From NCBI RefSeq assembly GCF_017939745.1, contig NZ_JAGKQQ010000001.1, positions 1 to 64,000 of the forward strand: DNA of 64,000 bases. The letters are read 5' to 3'. Shown one piece after another: positions 32,668 to 43,072 of this stretch (its first letter is position 1; each line of letters begins with the position of its first letter). The stretch is from Gemmata palustris (lineage in GTDB: Bacteria > Planctomycetota > Planctomycetia > Gemmatales > Gemmataceae). The notes below the pieces were generated by a model. It was not told the DNA's origin. It worked only from the letters and a program-made list of their open reading frames with translations, and searched no databases. The translations under genes and the position numbers were made by a program.

Positions 32668-34434
32668 CTATTTGATGAACCCGACGCGGTTCTTCCCCGC
32701 CTTGAAGCGAACGGGCGGCCAGCCGAGCTTCCAGTCGAAGGCCACGGGGTAGAACACGAACACGGCCTTGCCGAGCATCAGCCGGTCCGGGACGACGCCC
32801 CACTCGCGGCTGTCGGAGCTGTGGGCGCTGTTGTCGCCCATGCAGAAGTAGTGCCCGGGCTGCACGTAGAAGATGTCCGCTTCGTTGAAGTCGGCCGGGA
32901 GGGACTGCGTCCCGGGGGGCGACCACGTGTAGTAAATGTCGCGGTGGAGCGCGATGTGGCGGATCGCGGTCACTTGGCCCCGCGCCCCGATGTTTGCCGG
33001 GGCGTCGATGTCGTTGGCGCGGACCCACCCCTCTTTGTGGGTGTCGTCGCGGTCGTACTCCGTGTCTTTCAGTTGGGTCGGTTCGTAGTCGGCCTCGGGG
33101 CCGAAGTCGATCCGCTTCCCGTCCACCCACACCCACAACCGGGCGTCCACGTTCGCGAACCGGACCTTGTAGGTACCCGTGCTCACCTTACACGGCTTGC
33201 TGCCCAACTCGCCCGCTCTCGGCCCGGACCGGGTGAGCACCACCTTCCCGCCGCCGAACGTCGCCCGGAACCGGTCCGCGCCCTTCGACAGCTCGAGGGC
33301 GACTTCGGCCCCGGCCTGGAGTTCGACCTCGCACTCCAGGCTCAGATCGCCGACCCACGACTGCTCGTGGGCGCCGCTCGAGCGCCCGATGTTGTACCCG
33401 AGGAAGTTGTCGACGTAAGTCGCTTTCTGCTCGGCCAGCACCTTCGGGTCGGTCGCGGGGGTGTCGTCGATCTTGTTGGCGGGGGCCGTCTTCCACAGCG
33501 CCGACAGGTGCTGGTACCGAATCCAGTCGAGCGCGTCCCCGGTATGGCCGAACGCCCGGGGCGAGCGCGGGTCGTCCGCGCGCCACTGGGCCGCGCCTTC
33601 GGGGGCGGCTTGCCACCGGGACTTCACCGGTCCGCCTAACTCGGTCGGTTGTTTGTCGTTGTCCCAGACGATGCGGAGGTCGGCGAGCATCTGCTCTTCG
33701 CCCTTGCGCACGATTTGGAACCCGCCCGGCACGGCGCCCGTGAACCCGGCGGCGCGGGACGCGGCGAACAGTGATGTCGCCTTCGTGCTGTTCCGGTAGC
33801 GGTACTCGGGCTTCCACAAATCGACCGGGTCGTCCGGTCGGGCGAACGCGGGGTCGTCGTCCGGGTACGTGAGCGAGGACGTCACGAACAGGTCGCCGCG
33901 GTGAACGGCGAGCGTCTCGCCGCCGAAGCCCATTGCCCGTTTGATGTAGTTCTGGGCCGTCTGCTGCGTTTGCGGAGCCTGTGGGTACTTGAACACGACC
34001 ACGTCGCCGCGCCGCGGGGAGCGAATGTGGTACAGCGGCTTGAGCACGAGCACGCGGTCGCCGCTGTTGTTATCGGGGCGCGGGTTGAGGTCGGAAATCA
34101 GCCCGTAGTGCCGGCAGTTCGGGCACACGTACCGGGTGAGCGGGACGATCTCTTTCTTCCCGTTCGGGTTGTTCTGCGGCGCGACCCCCTCGACCTCGTC
34201 GTGCGAGTTGATCGGGAATGCGTGCCCGCACTTCGGGCAGGTGATGACCTTCTGGTAGCCGTAGAGCGTTTCCGCCATCGATCCCGTGGGGATGACGAAC
34301 GCTTCCGTGACGAACAGCTTCAGTAGGAGCACCAGGACCACGACGAACACGACCGTCTCCACGACCTCGCGGGCCGGGTCGCGCGGCAACTTCTTCTTGT
34401 CGTCGGTCGCGTGCTGGGCGGAAGCGCTGGACAT
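32668..34434 (-). CDS. lepB: Signal peptidase I with zinc-ribbon and beta-sandwich inserts
   Basis: A 588-residue type I signal peptidase, about twice the usual length. One membrane helix (VETVVFVVVLVLLLKLFV) precedes the catalytic Ser in FVIPTGSMAETLYG. A zinc-ribbon-like insert (CPKCGHAF and CPNCRHYG) comes next, then GDRVLVLKPLYH, RGDVVVFKYPQAP and the base Lys in NYIKRAMGFGGE. About 220 residues, partly a lectin-like beta-sandwich, precede the last box CMGDNSAHSSDSREWG. Catalytic residues are intact. A second such gene lies 163 bases upstream. Confidence 0.9.
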   Translation of the reverse strand: MSSASAQHATDDKKKLPRDPAREVVETVVFVVVLVLLLKLFVTEAFVIPTGSMAETLYGYQKVITCPKCGHAFPINSHDEVEGVAPQNNPNGKKEIVPLTRYVCPNCRHYGLISDLNPRPDNNSGDRVLVLKPLYHIRSPRRGDVVVFKYPQAPQTQQTAQNYIKRAMGFGGETLAVHRGDLFVTSSLTYPDDDPAFARPDDPVDLWKPEYRYRNSTKATSLFAASRAAGFTGAVPGGFQIVRKGEEQMLADLRIVWDNDKQPTELGGPVKSRWQAAPEGAAQWRADDPRSPRAFGHTGDALDWIRYQHLSALWKTAPANKIDDTPATDPKVLAEQKATYVDNFLGYNIGRSSGAHEQSWVGDLSLECEVELQAGAEVALELSKGADRFRATFGGGKVVLTRSGPRAGELGSKPCKVSTGTYKVRFANVDARLWVWVDGKRIDFGPEADYEPTQLKDTEYDRDDTHKEGWVRANDIDAPANIGARGQVTAIRHIALHRDIYYTWSPPGTQSLPADFNEADIFYVQPGHYFCMGDNSAHSSDSREWGVVPDRLMLGKAVFVFYPVAFDWKLGWPPVRFKAGKNRVGFIK

Positions 34435-34597
34435 TCGGACCTCACTTCGGGCAGCGTCCGGGCGGGAGCCGGCGATACTGAGTGTTCGCCCGGTCCGAAC
34501 CGAAATTCTATGGCGACGGCCGGCGGAACCGCTATTGATCCCACCGGTTCGAGTTCAGTGACGAGAACCAATCTGGTCGGTCGGCCCGTAGCGCGGG

Positions 34598-36220
34598 TCA
34601 GTGCAGCCACCGCAGGCGGGACCAGTCGAGCGTTTGGAAGACGCGCTCGCGCCCGCCGACCGACACCCGGCCGAGCCGGAGCGGTTGGTGAATGAGGAAT
34701 GGTTTACCGATGAAGGCGCTTTCCGGCACGCCCGGGGTCGGCCATTTCCGGCTGTCCTCGGAGTTCCCGCTGTTGTCCCCGAGGACGTAGTATTCGTGCG
34801 GGCCGAGCACCGCCGGGTGCCGGGTGCCGTGCTCGCCGTAGTCCGACATGTAGTGGATGTCGCGGTACAGTTTGATGTCGCGGACCACGACGCGGCACCC
34901 GCGGGCGCCGAAGCGCACCGGGCGGGACACGTCCCCGCGCTTGGGCGCCGGTTCCAGGTCCGCGGGCGGCACGACCACGCGGCCGTCCAGTGCGAGGGTC
35001 GCCCGGCGGTCCACGAAGGCGAACTCGAGGTGGTACTTCCGCCCTTTTTCGAGCGCAACCCCGCTCACGTTCCCCAACCCGCCGTGGTACTCGTGAACGA
35101 GCACCGCGCGCCCCGTCGCTTTCGGCCCCACGGCGATTTCGGCCGTAACTCCATCGGCGCCGTCGGCGAGCCGGCACTCGAAGCTGGCCTCGCCCGCGCT
35201 CCCCACCGTGGCAGTTACTTCGACTTCGCACGTCACGTAGAAGTCGTGTGCGGCGGGGAGATCGTTGGGCCGGCGGGGTGTACCGTCGTAGGCGTTCCAC
35301 ACGCGAACCGGGTTCTCACGGCGCTCGTCGAGGTGCCAGTGCCGGTACCACGCCGTGAGCGTCGATTGCGGCGCATCAGACGCATCCAGCACGAGCGCGT
35401 AGTTTTCGATCACCGGGGGCGTGGTCGGGTCCGGCCCCGTGCCCATTGGCAAGCGCGGGTCGCCGGAGCTGACGAGCCAGCGGCTCCCCCAACCGCCGGG
35501 GTTCGGGGCGAAGTTCATGTCGAAGACCGGCACCACCGTTTCGCGCACCTCGGCGAGCCCCTTTCGGGCGATTTCGCCGTGAGCGGATGTGTCGCCCGCG
35601 CGCTTCAAGTACACGTCGCCGTCCCGGATGAGGATCGTTTCGCCGGGCAGCCCGATGAGGCGCTTCACATACGGTTTCCCGAACTCCGTCGGGTTCGGGT
35701 TCGGGCACCGGAACACGACCATTTCCCACCGGCGCGGCGCGCGCAGGTCGTAGATGTTCTTGTCCACGAGGAGCCGGTCGCCGCTGAGGTCGCGTGCGTC
35801 CACCAGTGACACGTCGCGGTCGCAGTTCGGGCAGGTCACTTTCCTGAAGTGCTCGGTGGCGCTCCCCGTACCGGGGCGCCCGACGCGGACCGTGTACCCG
35901 CACCGCGGGCACAGCCCGTCGCGGTGGTGGCCGCTGAGCGCGGGGGCCATGCTGCCGGTCGGCACGCCGAACGGTTCCACCGCGATCGTGCGCAACACGA
36001 GAAACAGACCGACGAACCCCGCCACCACGACGATCAGCGCGCGGAAGGGGCTCGTGTTTCGTGCGGTGTGAGCGGTTTTTGGGGGCTGAGTGACGGGGGC
36101 GACTTCGGGCGCGCCGGCAGCGGGGACCGGGACCTCTGCGGCGGTGACTTCACTCACCGGCGCGGGTTCTTCCGGCGGAAGGTCCATCGCGACGGGTAGC
36201 GGGGTGTCGGTGTGATCCAT
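34598..36220 (-). CDS. lepB: Second signal peptidase I paralogue with the same inserts
   Basis: A 540-residue paralogue. A proline-rich cytoplasmic tail and one helix (ALIVVVAGFVGLFLVLRTIA) precede the catalytic Ser in VPTGSMAPALSG. A zinc-ribbon-like pair (CPRCGYTV and CPNCDRDV), GDRLLVDKNIYD, MVVFRCPNPN and the Lys in YVKRLIGLPGETI follow. The late insert (VTCEVEVTATVGSAGEASF, YHLEFAFVDRRATLALDG) looks like a laminin-G/jelly-roll sheet. The last box is VLGDNSGNSEDSRKW. The start at 36220 is preferred over a GTG at 36244, though neither has a clear RBS. Confidence 0.88.
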   Translation of the reverse strand: MDHTDTPLPVAMDLPPEEPAPVSEVTAAEVPVPAAGAPEVAPVTQPPKTAHTARNTSPFRALIVVVAGFVGLFLVLRTIAVEPFGVPTGSMAPALSGHHRDGLCPRCGYTVRVGRPGTGSATEHFRKVTCPNCDRDVSLVDARDLSGDRLLVDKNIYDLRAPRRWEMVVFRCPNPNPTEFGKPYVKRLIGLPGETILIRDGDVYLKRAGDTSAHGEIARKGLAEVRETVVPVFDMNFAPNPGGWGSRWLVSSGDPRLPMGTGPDPTTPPVIENYALVLDASDAPQSTLTAWYRHWHLDERRENPVRVWNAYDGTPRRPNDLPAAHDFYVTCEVEVTATVGSAGEASFECRLADGADGVTAEIAVGPKATGRAVLVHEYHGGLGNVSGVALEKGRKYHLEFAFVDRRATLALDGRVVVPPADLEPAPKRGDVSRPVRFGARGCRVVVRDIKLYRDIHYMSDYGEHGTRHPAVLGPHEYYVLGDNSGNSEDSRKWPTPGVPESAFIGKPFLIHQPLRLGRVSVGGRERVFQTLDWSRLRWLH

Positions 36221-36337
36221 GTCGCGTCTTGGCGGTAACCGCACACCGAGAGGACGGTCGTAGTTGGTTTCCTGCCCCGAGCGGGCCTCATTTCAAAGAC
36301 CGGCACCAAATCAAAGCACCCGCGTAGCGACCTGTGT

Positions 36338-36474
36338 TCTTGCCCTCTCCCCTTGCGGGAGAGGGTGGCGAGGCTTTGCGAGCCGGGTGAGGGGTTGCTT
36401 CCACGCACAAGGGGCTTACCCCTCACCCCGCCGCGAAGCGCGGCGACCCTCTCCCGCAAGGGGAGAGGGCAAAG
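36338..36474. repeat. REP-like palindromic repeat
   Basis: Arms TTGCCCTCTCCCCTTGCGGG (36339) and CCCGCAAGGGGAGAGGGCAA (36455), each with an adjoining smaller stem, enclose about 95 bases. It fills the 300-base gap between the signal peptidase paralogue and lepA. The same CCCTCTCCC/GGGGAG vocabulary occurs in the repeats embedded in genes at 22.1 and 49.6 kb. Confidence 0.85.
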
Positions 36475-36521
36475 CGAAACAAGGCTCTGGTCATAACGAT
36501 CGGCCCCAGCAACTTCGGGGA

Positions 36522-38324
<1,803 letters not shown>

Positions 38325-38480
38325 TCTGCAGTGCTCACGGGGAAAGCGGTCGGTCGGGCTCGTCCCGGCCGCCCGATCAATCCCCCATATCCTAGCACTA
38401 CCGACCGGCGCTGAATAGTCCGCGTACCCGGCACCGGCCGCGCTATTATTCCTTATCCCTTCCTCCCGGAGCACCCGACC

Positions 38481-39020
38481 ATGCGAACGCTCGGTACCGC
38501 GGTTCTGCTGGCACTTGCGGTTGGGGCGGGGTGCAAGCCCCGCCCCAACCTGCCCCAACCGGCCGCCGCGATCCCGGTCTCGGTGACCGATGCGGACCAC
38601 AACGCGCTCGCCGCTGCCCTCAAGGAGCGCAAGGGAAAGGTGGTCCTGATGGACTTCTGGGCGACGTGGTGCCCGCCGTGTGTGAAGACGTTCCCGGAGT
38701 TCGTGGACCTTCACAAGAAGTACGCGGACCGCGGCCTGGTTTGTCTGAGCGTCAGTATGGACAAAACGTGGGAGCGGAAAAAAGGGAGCTACGACAAGGA
38801 CCGAGTGCTGAAGTTCCTCGAAGAGAAGAGTGCGACGTTCCCGAATTTCATCGCCACCGAACGCGACGACGAACTGTACGGCCGGCTCTTCGGGCTCGAA
38901 CACTCGATCCCGTTCCAGGTGCTCTTCGGGAAGGACGGGACGCGGGTATGGACCAGGGAAGAGAAGGAGCTGACCGAAGCGGAACTGAACAAACTCATTG
39001 AATCCGAACTGGCGAAGTGA
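38481..39020 (+). CDS. TlpA-like thioredoxin lipoprotein
   Basis: A 179-residue envelope thioredoxin-fold protein. The signal peptide ends in a lipobox (LAVGAGCKP). The active site is CPPC in DFWATWCPPCVKTFPEF, followed by GLVCLSVSMDK and the cis-Pro region SIPFQVLFGKDGTRVW. It may reduce or redox-sense thiols outside the cytoplasmic membrane. It lies 31 bases upstream of a paralogue with a CGPC site, so the pair is a tandem duplication with different redox sites. Confidence 0.88.
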   Translation: MRTLGTAVLLALAVGAGCKPRPNLPQPAAAIPVSVTDADHNALAAALKERKGKVVLMDFWATWCPPCVKTFPEFVDLHKKYADRGLVCLSVSMDKTWERKKGSYDKDRVLKFLEEKSATFPNFIATERDDELYGRLFGLEHSIPFQVLFGKDGTRVWTREEKELTEAELNKLIESELAK

Positions 39021-39051
39021 CCGATCGAGTCTTTTTCAACGGGAGTTACTC

Positions 39052-39585
39052 GTGCGCCGAATCATGATTCTCGCGGGTGTGGTGGCGGCCGGCGGGCTCG
39101 GTGCGGCCCTGGGTCGCGCGGCCGACGAGCCGGGAAAGGCCGTTACGGTGGCCGAGGTGAAATTCGACGCGCTCGATAAGGCCGTCGCCGACCAGAAAAA
39201 GAAGGTCGTTCTGGTGGATTTTTGGGCGACGTGGTGCGGGCCGTGCGTGAAGAGCTTCCCGCACTTCGTGGCCACGCAGAAGAAGTACGCGGACAAGGGG
39301 CTCGTCTGCGTGAGCGTGAGCCTGGACCCGAAGGGGAAGGAAGACAAGTACGACAAGGACTCGGTCCTCAAGTTCCTGAAGGACAAGGGCGCGGCGTTCC
39401 CGAACTTCGTCCTGCTCGGGTTCCGGGACGACGAGGACAAGGTCACGAAGCGGTTCGGGCTCGACGGGGGCATCCCGTTCAAGGCGCTCTTCGGTAAGGA
39501 CGGGAAGCGGGTGTGGACCAGCGAAGAGAAAGAACTGACGGACGAGGAACTCGACAAGCTCATCGAGACCGAACTGGCGAAGTGA
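39052..39585 (+). CDS. Thioredoxin-like secreted protein, paralogue
   Basis: A 177-residue paralogue of the preceding protein (long shared stretches, e.g. LFGKDG and the C-terminal LDKLIETELAK). The start is a GTG with GGGAG upstream. The signal peptide (ILAGVVAAGGLGAALGRAA) has no lipobox Cys, so it should be free in the periplasm. The active site is CGPC in VDFWATWCGPCVKSFPHF, the classic reducing thioredoxin motif. A strong terminator follows. Confidence 0.87.
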   Translation: MRRIMILAGVVAAGGLGAALGRAADEPGKAVTVAEVKFDALDKAVADQKKKVVLVDFWATWCGPCVKSFPHFVATQKKYADKGLVCVSVSLDPKGKEDKYDKDSVLKFLKDKGAAFPNFVLLGFRDDEDKVTKRFGLDGGIPFKALFGKDGKRVWTSEEKELTDEELDKLIETELAK

Positions 39586-39601
39586 CGCGGTCAGAAAAAC
39601 G

Positions 39602-39640
39602 CGAGCGGCCGGTTCCCTCGGAGGTGGAACCGGCCGCTCG
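39602..39640. terminator. Bidirectional terminator hairpin
   Basis: CGAGCGGCCGGTTCC pairs exactly with GGAACCGGCCGCTCG over a 9-base loop and is followed by TGTTTC. It lies between the converging thioredoxin-like and Flp pilin genes. Confidence 0.85.
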
Positions 39641-39664
39641 TGTTTCGGGAGTACGGACCCCGCA

Positions 39665-39856
39665 TCAGCTACCGGCCGGCGGTGCGATCGAGGAGCCGAC
39701 GAAGGAGAAGGTGCTGTTAGCGTTGGAGCCGAGGGTGGTGATGGCGGCGATGCACACCACGACGATGAGGGCCAACATCACCGCGTACTCAACGGCCGTC
39801 GGGCCGTCTTCGGCCTTCAGGAACGACACCACGTTCTTGGTCAAGCTGCGCATCAA
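39665..39856 (-). CDS. Flp-family type IVb pilin
   Basis: A 63-residue small pilin. The short basic leader (MMRSLTKNVVSFLKAEDG) leads to the Flp signature PTAVEYAVMLALIVVVCIAA, with the conserved Glu-Tyr pair after the prepilin cleavage site. A short glycine/serine-rich tail follows. Flp pilins are assembled by Tad machinery; no tad genes are in the window. Either of the first two Met codons could start it. Confidence 0.9.
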   Translation of the reverse strand: MMRSLTKNVVSFLKAEDGPTAVEYAVMLALIVVVCIAAITTLGSNANSTFSFVGSSIAPPAGS

Positions 39857-40116
39857 ACACTCCTGGATTTAGGGTCGGGAACTCGCCCCGACCGTGCTTG
39901 GTCGGGTGAGCGAGAACACCAACTACCTAGTTCACGCGGAGAATCGGTGCAAACGTGCGGGCCGTTTTTTCCCGCGCAATCCCGCCCGTTCGCGCTTCCC
40001 GGAAAACTCGCACCCGTTCTCGTGGCCGGCGCGATCCCAATCCGGATAACAGAGAGAATCGGGTTGCACAATCGAAATCCGTTCGCCAGAAGCGCGCGGT
40101 TATGAGGGGTCTCTCC
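39857..40116. other. 260-base gap before ilvD, no gene seen
   Basis: The stretch holds the upstream regions of the Flp pilin gene (leftward) and ilvD (rightward). Both genes should have their promoters here. No clear -35/-10 pair or attenuator hairpin could be assigned by eye. Confidence 0.4.
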
Positions 40117-41799
40117 ATGTCCGACGGATCGACACGCACCAGTCTCACCACCACGGGCGGCTCCGGCCGCGCGCCGAACCGGGCCATGCTCCGGGCGGTC
40201 GGGTTCACCGACGAGGACTTCGACAAGCCGGTCGTGGGCATCGCGTCCCTGTTCAGTGACATCACGCCCTGTAACGCGCACCTGGACCGGCTCGCGGCGA
40301 AGGGGCGCGAGGGCGTGCGCGCGGGCGGCGGCGTCCCGCAGACGTTCGGCGCCCCCACCGTCTCCGACGGCATCAGTATGGGCCACAAAGGGATGCGGTA
40401 CTCGCTCGTGTCGCGCGAGGTGATCGCCGACGCGCTCGAGACGGTCGCGGGCGCGATGAACCACGACGGGCTGGTCGCGTTCGGCGGGTGCGACAAGAAC
40501 ATGCCCGGGTGCGTGATGGCGATGGCCCGGCTCAACATCCCGAGCGTGTTCGTCTACGGCGGGAGCATCATGCCCGGCGTCGGGCCGACCGGCGAGGACG
40601 TGGACATCGTGTCCATCTTCGAGGCCGTCGGGAAGTTCCAGGCCGGCACGATCGACGAGAAGACGCTCCACAAGGTGGAGTGCGCGAGCTGCCCCGGGCA
40701 CGGCTCCTGCGGCGGCATGTACACCGCCAACACGATGTCCAGCGCGATCGAGGCGATGGGGCTCGCGCTGCCTTACGGTGCGAGTAACCCGGCCGTGGGC
40801 GCCGCGAAAGAGCGCGAAGCGTTCCTCGCGGGCAAGGCGGTGATGCGCTGCATCGAGAAGAACATCCGGCCCCGGGACGTCATCACGCGCAAGAGCCTGG
40901 AGAACGCCTACACCTTCGTTCTCGCGCTCGGCGGCAGCACGAACGCGGTGCTGCACCTGATGGCGATCGCGCGCGAGGCCGGGGTGCCCTGGACCCTCGA
41001 CGACTTCGACCGGCTCGGCGCGAAAGTTCCGCACCTCGCGGACCTGAAGCCGGGCGGCAAGTACGTGATGTTCGACCTCTACCGCGTCGGCGGCACCCCG
41101 GCCGTTTTGAAGGCGCTGCTCGACAAGGGGTACTTGCACGGCGACTGCATCACGGTGACGGGGAACACGCTCGCGGAGAACCTCGCGGACGTGCCGAGCG
41201 TGTTCGCGAAGCCGCAAAAGGTGGTGCGCCCGTTCGAGGAGCCGCTCTTCAGCCACGGCATTCACGTGATCCTGAAGGGCAACCTCGCCCCGGAAGGCGC
41301 CGTGGCGAAGGTCGCGGGGCTGAAGCAGCGCTCGATCACCGGCCCCGCCAAAGTCTTCGACGGCGAGGAGGCGTGCTTCGAGGCGATCAAGGCACGGAAG
41401 ATCGTGGCCGGCGACGTTGTCGTCATTCGGGGCGAGGGGCCGGTGGGCGGACCCGGGATGCGCGAGATGCTGAGCATCACCGGCGCGCTGATGGGTCAGG
41501 GCCTGGGCGAAAGCGTGGGCCTCATCACCGACGGCCGGTTCAGCGGCGGTACGCACGGGCTCGTTGTGGGCCACGTCGCCCCGGAAGCGTGGACCGGCGG
41601 TCCGATCGCGCTCGTGCAGCCCGGCGACTCGATCACCATCGACGGCGACGCGAAACTCCTCACGCTGAACGTCCCGGACGCGGAACTTCAGGCGCGTAAG
41701 GGCAAGTGGACGGCGCCGGCCCTCCGCGTCGAGCGCGGCGTGCTCGCGAAGTACGCCCGGCTCGTGAAGTCCGCGAGCGAAGGCGCTGTGACGAGCTGA
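40117..41799 (+). CDS. ilvD: Dihydroxy-acid dehydratase
   Basis: A 560-residue Fe-S dehydratase for valine, leucine and isoleucine synthesis. It has the cluster-binding Cys residues in [25 protein letters not shown] and [16 protein letters not shown], and the C-terminal [20 protein letters not shown] and [14 protein letters not shown]. The start at 40117 has GAGGGG six bases upstream. No other ilv gene is nearby. Confidence 0.96.
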   Translation: MSDGSTRTSLTTTGGSGRAPNRAMLRAVGFTDEDFDKPVVGIASLFSDITPCNAHLDRLAAKGREGVRAGGGVPQTFGAPTVSDGISMGHKGMRYSLVSREVIADALETVAGAMNHDGLVAFGGCDKNMPGCVMAMARLNIPSVFVYGGSIMPGVGPTGEDVDIVSIFEAVGKFQAGTIDEKTLHKVECASCPGHGSCGGMYTANTMSSAIEAMGLALPYGASNPAVGAAKEREAFLAGKAVMRCIEKNIRPRDVITRKSLENAYTFVLALGGSTNAVLHLMAIAREAGVPWTLDDFDRLGAKVPHLADLKPGGKYVMFDLYRVGGTPAVLKALLDKGYLHGDCITVTGNTLAENLADVPSVFAKPQKVVRPFEEPLFSHGIHVILKGNLAPEGAVAKVAGLKQRSITGPAKVFDGEEACFEAIKARKIVAGDVVVIRGEGPVGGPGMREMLSITGALMGQGLGESVGLITDGRFSGGTHGLVVGHVAPEAWTGGPIALVQPGDSITIDGDAKLLTLNVPDAELQARKGKWTAPALRVERGVLAKYARLVKSASEGAVTS

Positions 41800-41825
41800 G
41801 GTGACGAACTGAGGTGATGAGCTCG

Positions 41826-42227
41826 ATGATCCGCGCGATCGAAATGCACGAGTACGACGAGAAAAATCGACTCGTCTCCTCAACGATTCCGAACCCGTCG
41901 TGGGAGCGATTCCTTGACGGGTTCGACACGACCCAGAGGCGCGAGCGCGCGTTCGCCGGGATCACGGTTACGGCCCAAGACGGCTCGTTCCTGCTGATTG
42001 ATGGCTCCGACGGGCTGTTCTTTGCGCTCTACGAGCGGGCCGATGGGTTCCAGTTCCAATCGCTCGCCAACCCGCTCCAATTGGACGAGGAAGTGACCAT
42101 CATCTGCGGGGGCGTCGCCACGACGCTTCCGCGCGCCTACCTTCTCGAAGAGGCGGCCGCGCTCCGCGTGGTTTGGGACTTCTGGCAGGGGCAATTAGAC
42201 ACAACGGTCGGCTGGGAGCCGTTGTAG
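41826..42227 (+). CDS. Imm1-like immunity-family protein
   Basis: A 133-residue protein that follows the pattern of the Imm1 family of polymorphic-toxin immunity proteins: an early NPSWERFLDGF, a middle ITVTAQDGSFLLIDGSDG, then PRAYLLEEAAALRVVWDFW and the end QLDTTVGWEPL. The start at 41826 has GAGGTGA upstream. No toxin gene is adjacent, so it is an orphan; it is 27 bases after ilvD. The family call is by eye and of medium strength. Confidence 0.55.
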   Translation: MIRAIEMHEYDEKNRLVSSTIPNPSWERFLDGFDTTQRRERAFAGITVTAQDGSFLLIDGSDGLFFALYERADGFQFQSLANPLQLDEEVTIICGGVATTLPRAYLLEEAAALRVVWDFWQGQLDTTVGWEPL

Positions 42228-42363
42228 GCATCTACTGTCACAGCGATTTCGTGGTTGATCTGTTCCCGAGCCCCCAAAGACGCCCGTGATCGTTCGCGCG
42301 GCTCTTGGCGTGTGCGTGTTGGACCGGCGCGAATCTGGTAGAGTGCAGGTTGGAGGACGTGCG

Positions 42364-42700
42364 ATGGTAAACTCAACTGTCTCTGGTTGGGAAAGGGTGG
42401 CCCTCGCCGCGGCGCAAGTACGGGACCGGTTGCGGCGTGCGGTGGCCGCACTCGATGGGGCAAATGTGTCCTAAGCCGTGATCGGCGGGAACGCGGTGGC
42501 CGAATGGGTCGGTCGCGTCGATCAGGTGGCAGTGCGCAATACGCGGGACGTGGACATTCTTCTCCGGCGCGCGGATTTTGACGCGGCGATAATCGCAATG
42601 GAAGCCACCGGGTTCGTGTACCGACGCCCATCCAGCATCGACATGTTTCTCGACGGCCCCGATGCGAAGGCACGCGAGAGCTCCGCTGACCGGACCGGGG
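42364..42700 (+). pseudogene. Nucleotidyltransferase-fold pseudogene
   Basis: A good GGAGG site precedes ATG 42364. The reading LRRAVAALDGANVS runs into TAA at 42472 and then continues in the same frame as AVIGGNAVAEWVGRVDQVAVRNTRDVDILLRR. In MNT-type relatives the stop position is a Tyr (PYAVIGGNAV), so one base change (TAC to TAA) fits. After FLDGPDAKARES the family sequence is lost, so the 3' part is also gone. The NTR-DVDILL motif would have been catalytic. Confidence 0.75.
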
Positions 42701-43072
42701 AGGACAACGCGAGAGGGCGCAATCCGAAGCCAATTACAGCCCAAGTTTGCATCTGCTGACAGAGGCCGGCTACAGAAAATACGGCAATTCGCACGATCCG
42801 GTATCAGGAGCGGAAACGCATAGATTGTTAGCGAATGTTAGCCGCAAGCACGGCGTGCCGTGCGGGACAAAAAGGTCAATCGGCTTGAAATCTCGGGAAT
42901 TGGCGAAATGCCACGAACTTCGCCTGCCCTCGCAACGCCCGGGGGCAAAATTGTTAGCAAATGTTACCCATGCTAGTAGAGATGATAGTATTTGGATTGG
43001 GAACGTATTTCGATGATAATTTCGGTTGATTGCGAATGGGCTAATTTGTTTAAGTGTGTCGTGGTGCGGTGA
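42701..43072. other. 370-base gap holding a dispersed element
   Basis: No gene is supported between the pseudogene remnant and the hybrid kinase. The part 42826-42968 is copy 2 of the TGTTAGC-box element. The remainder is AT-richer than its surroundings. Confidence 0.5.
42826..42968 (+). repeat. TGTTAGC-box element, copy 2
   Basis: The left box is TGTTAGC-GAA-TGTTAGC (42826-42842) and the right box is TGTTAGC-AAA-TGTTACC (42952-42968). The core GGCTTGAAAT... spans 42882-42909 and matches 20 of 28 bases of the core of copy 1. Spacings are 39 bases left and 42 right. It has the same orientation as copy 1 and starts about 130 bases after the truncated end of the pseudogene. Confidence 0.75.

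Noticed and set aside
39853-41883. 676-codon minus-strand reading opposite ilvD
   Set aside because: Shadow of ilvD; Arg/His-rich without motifs.
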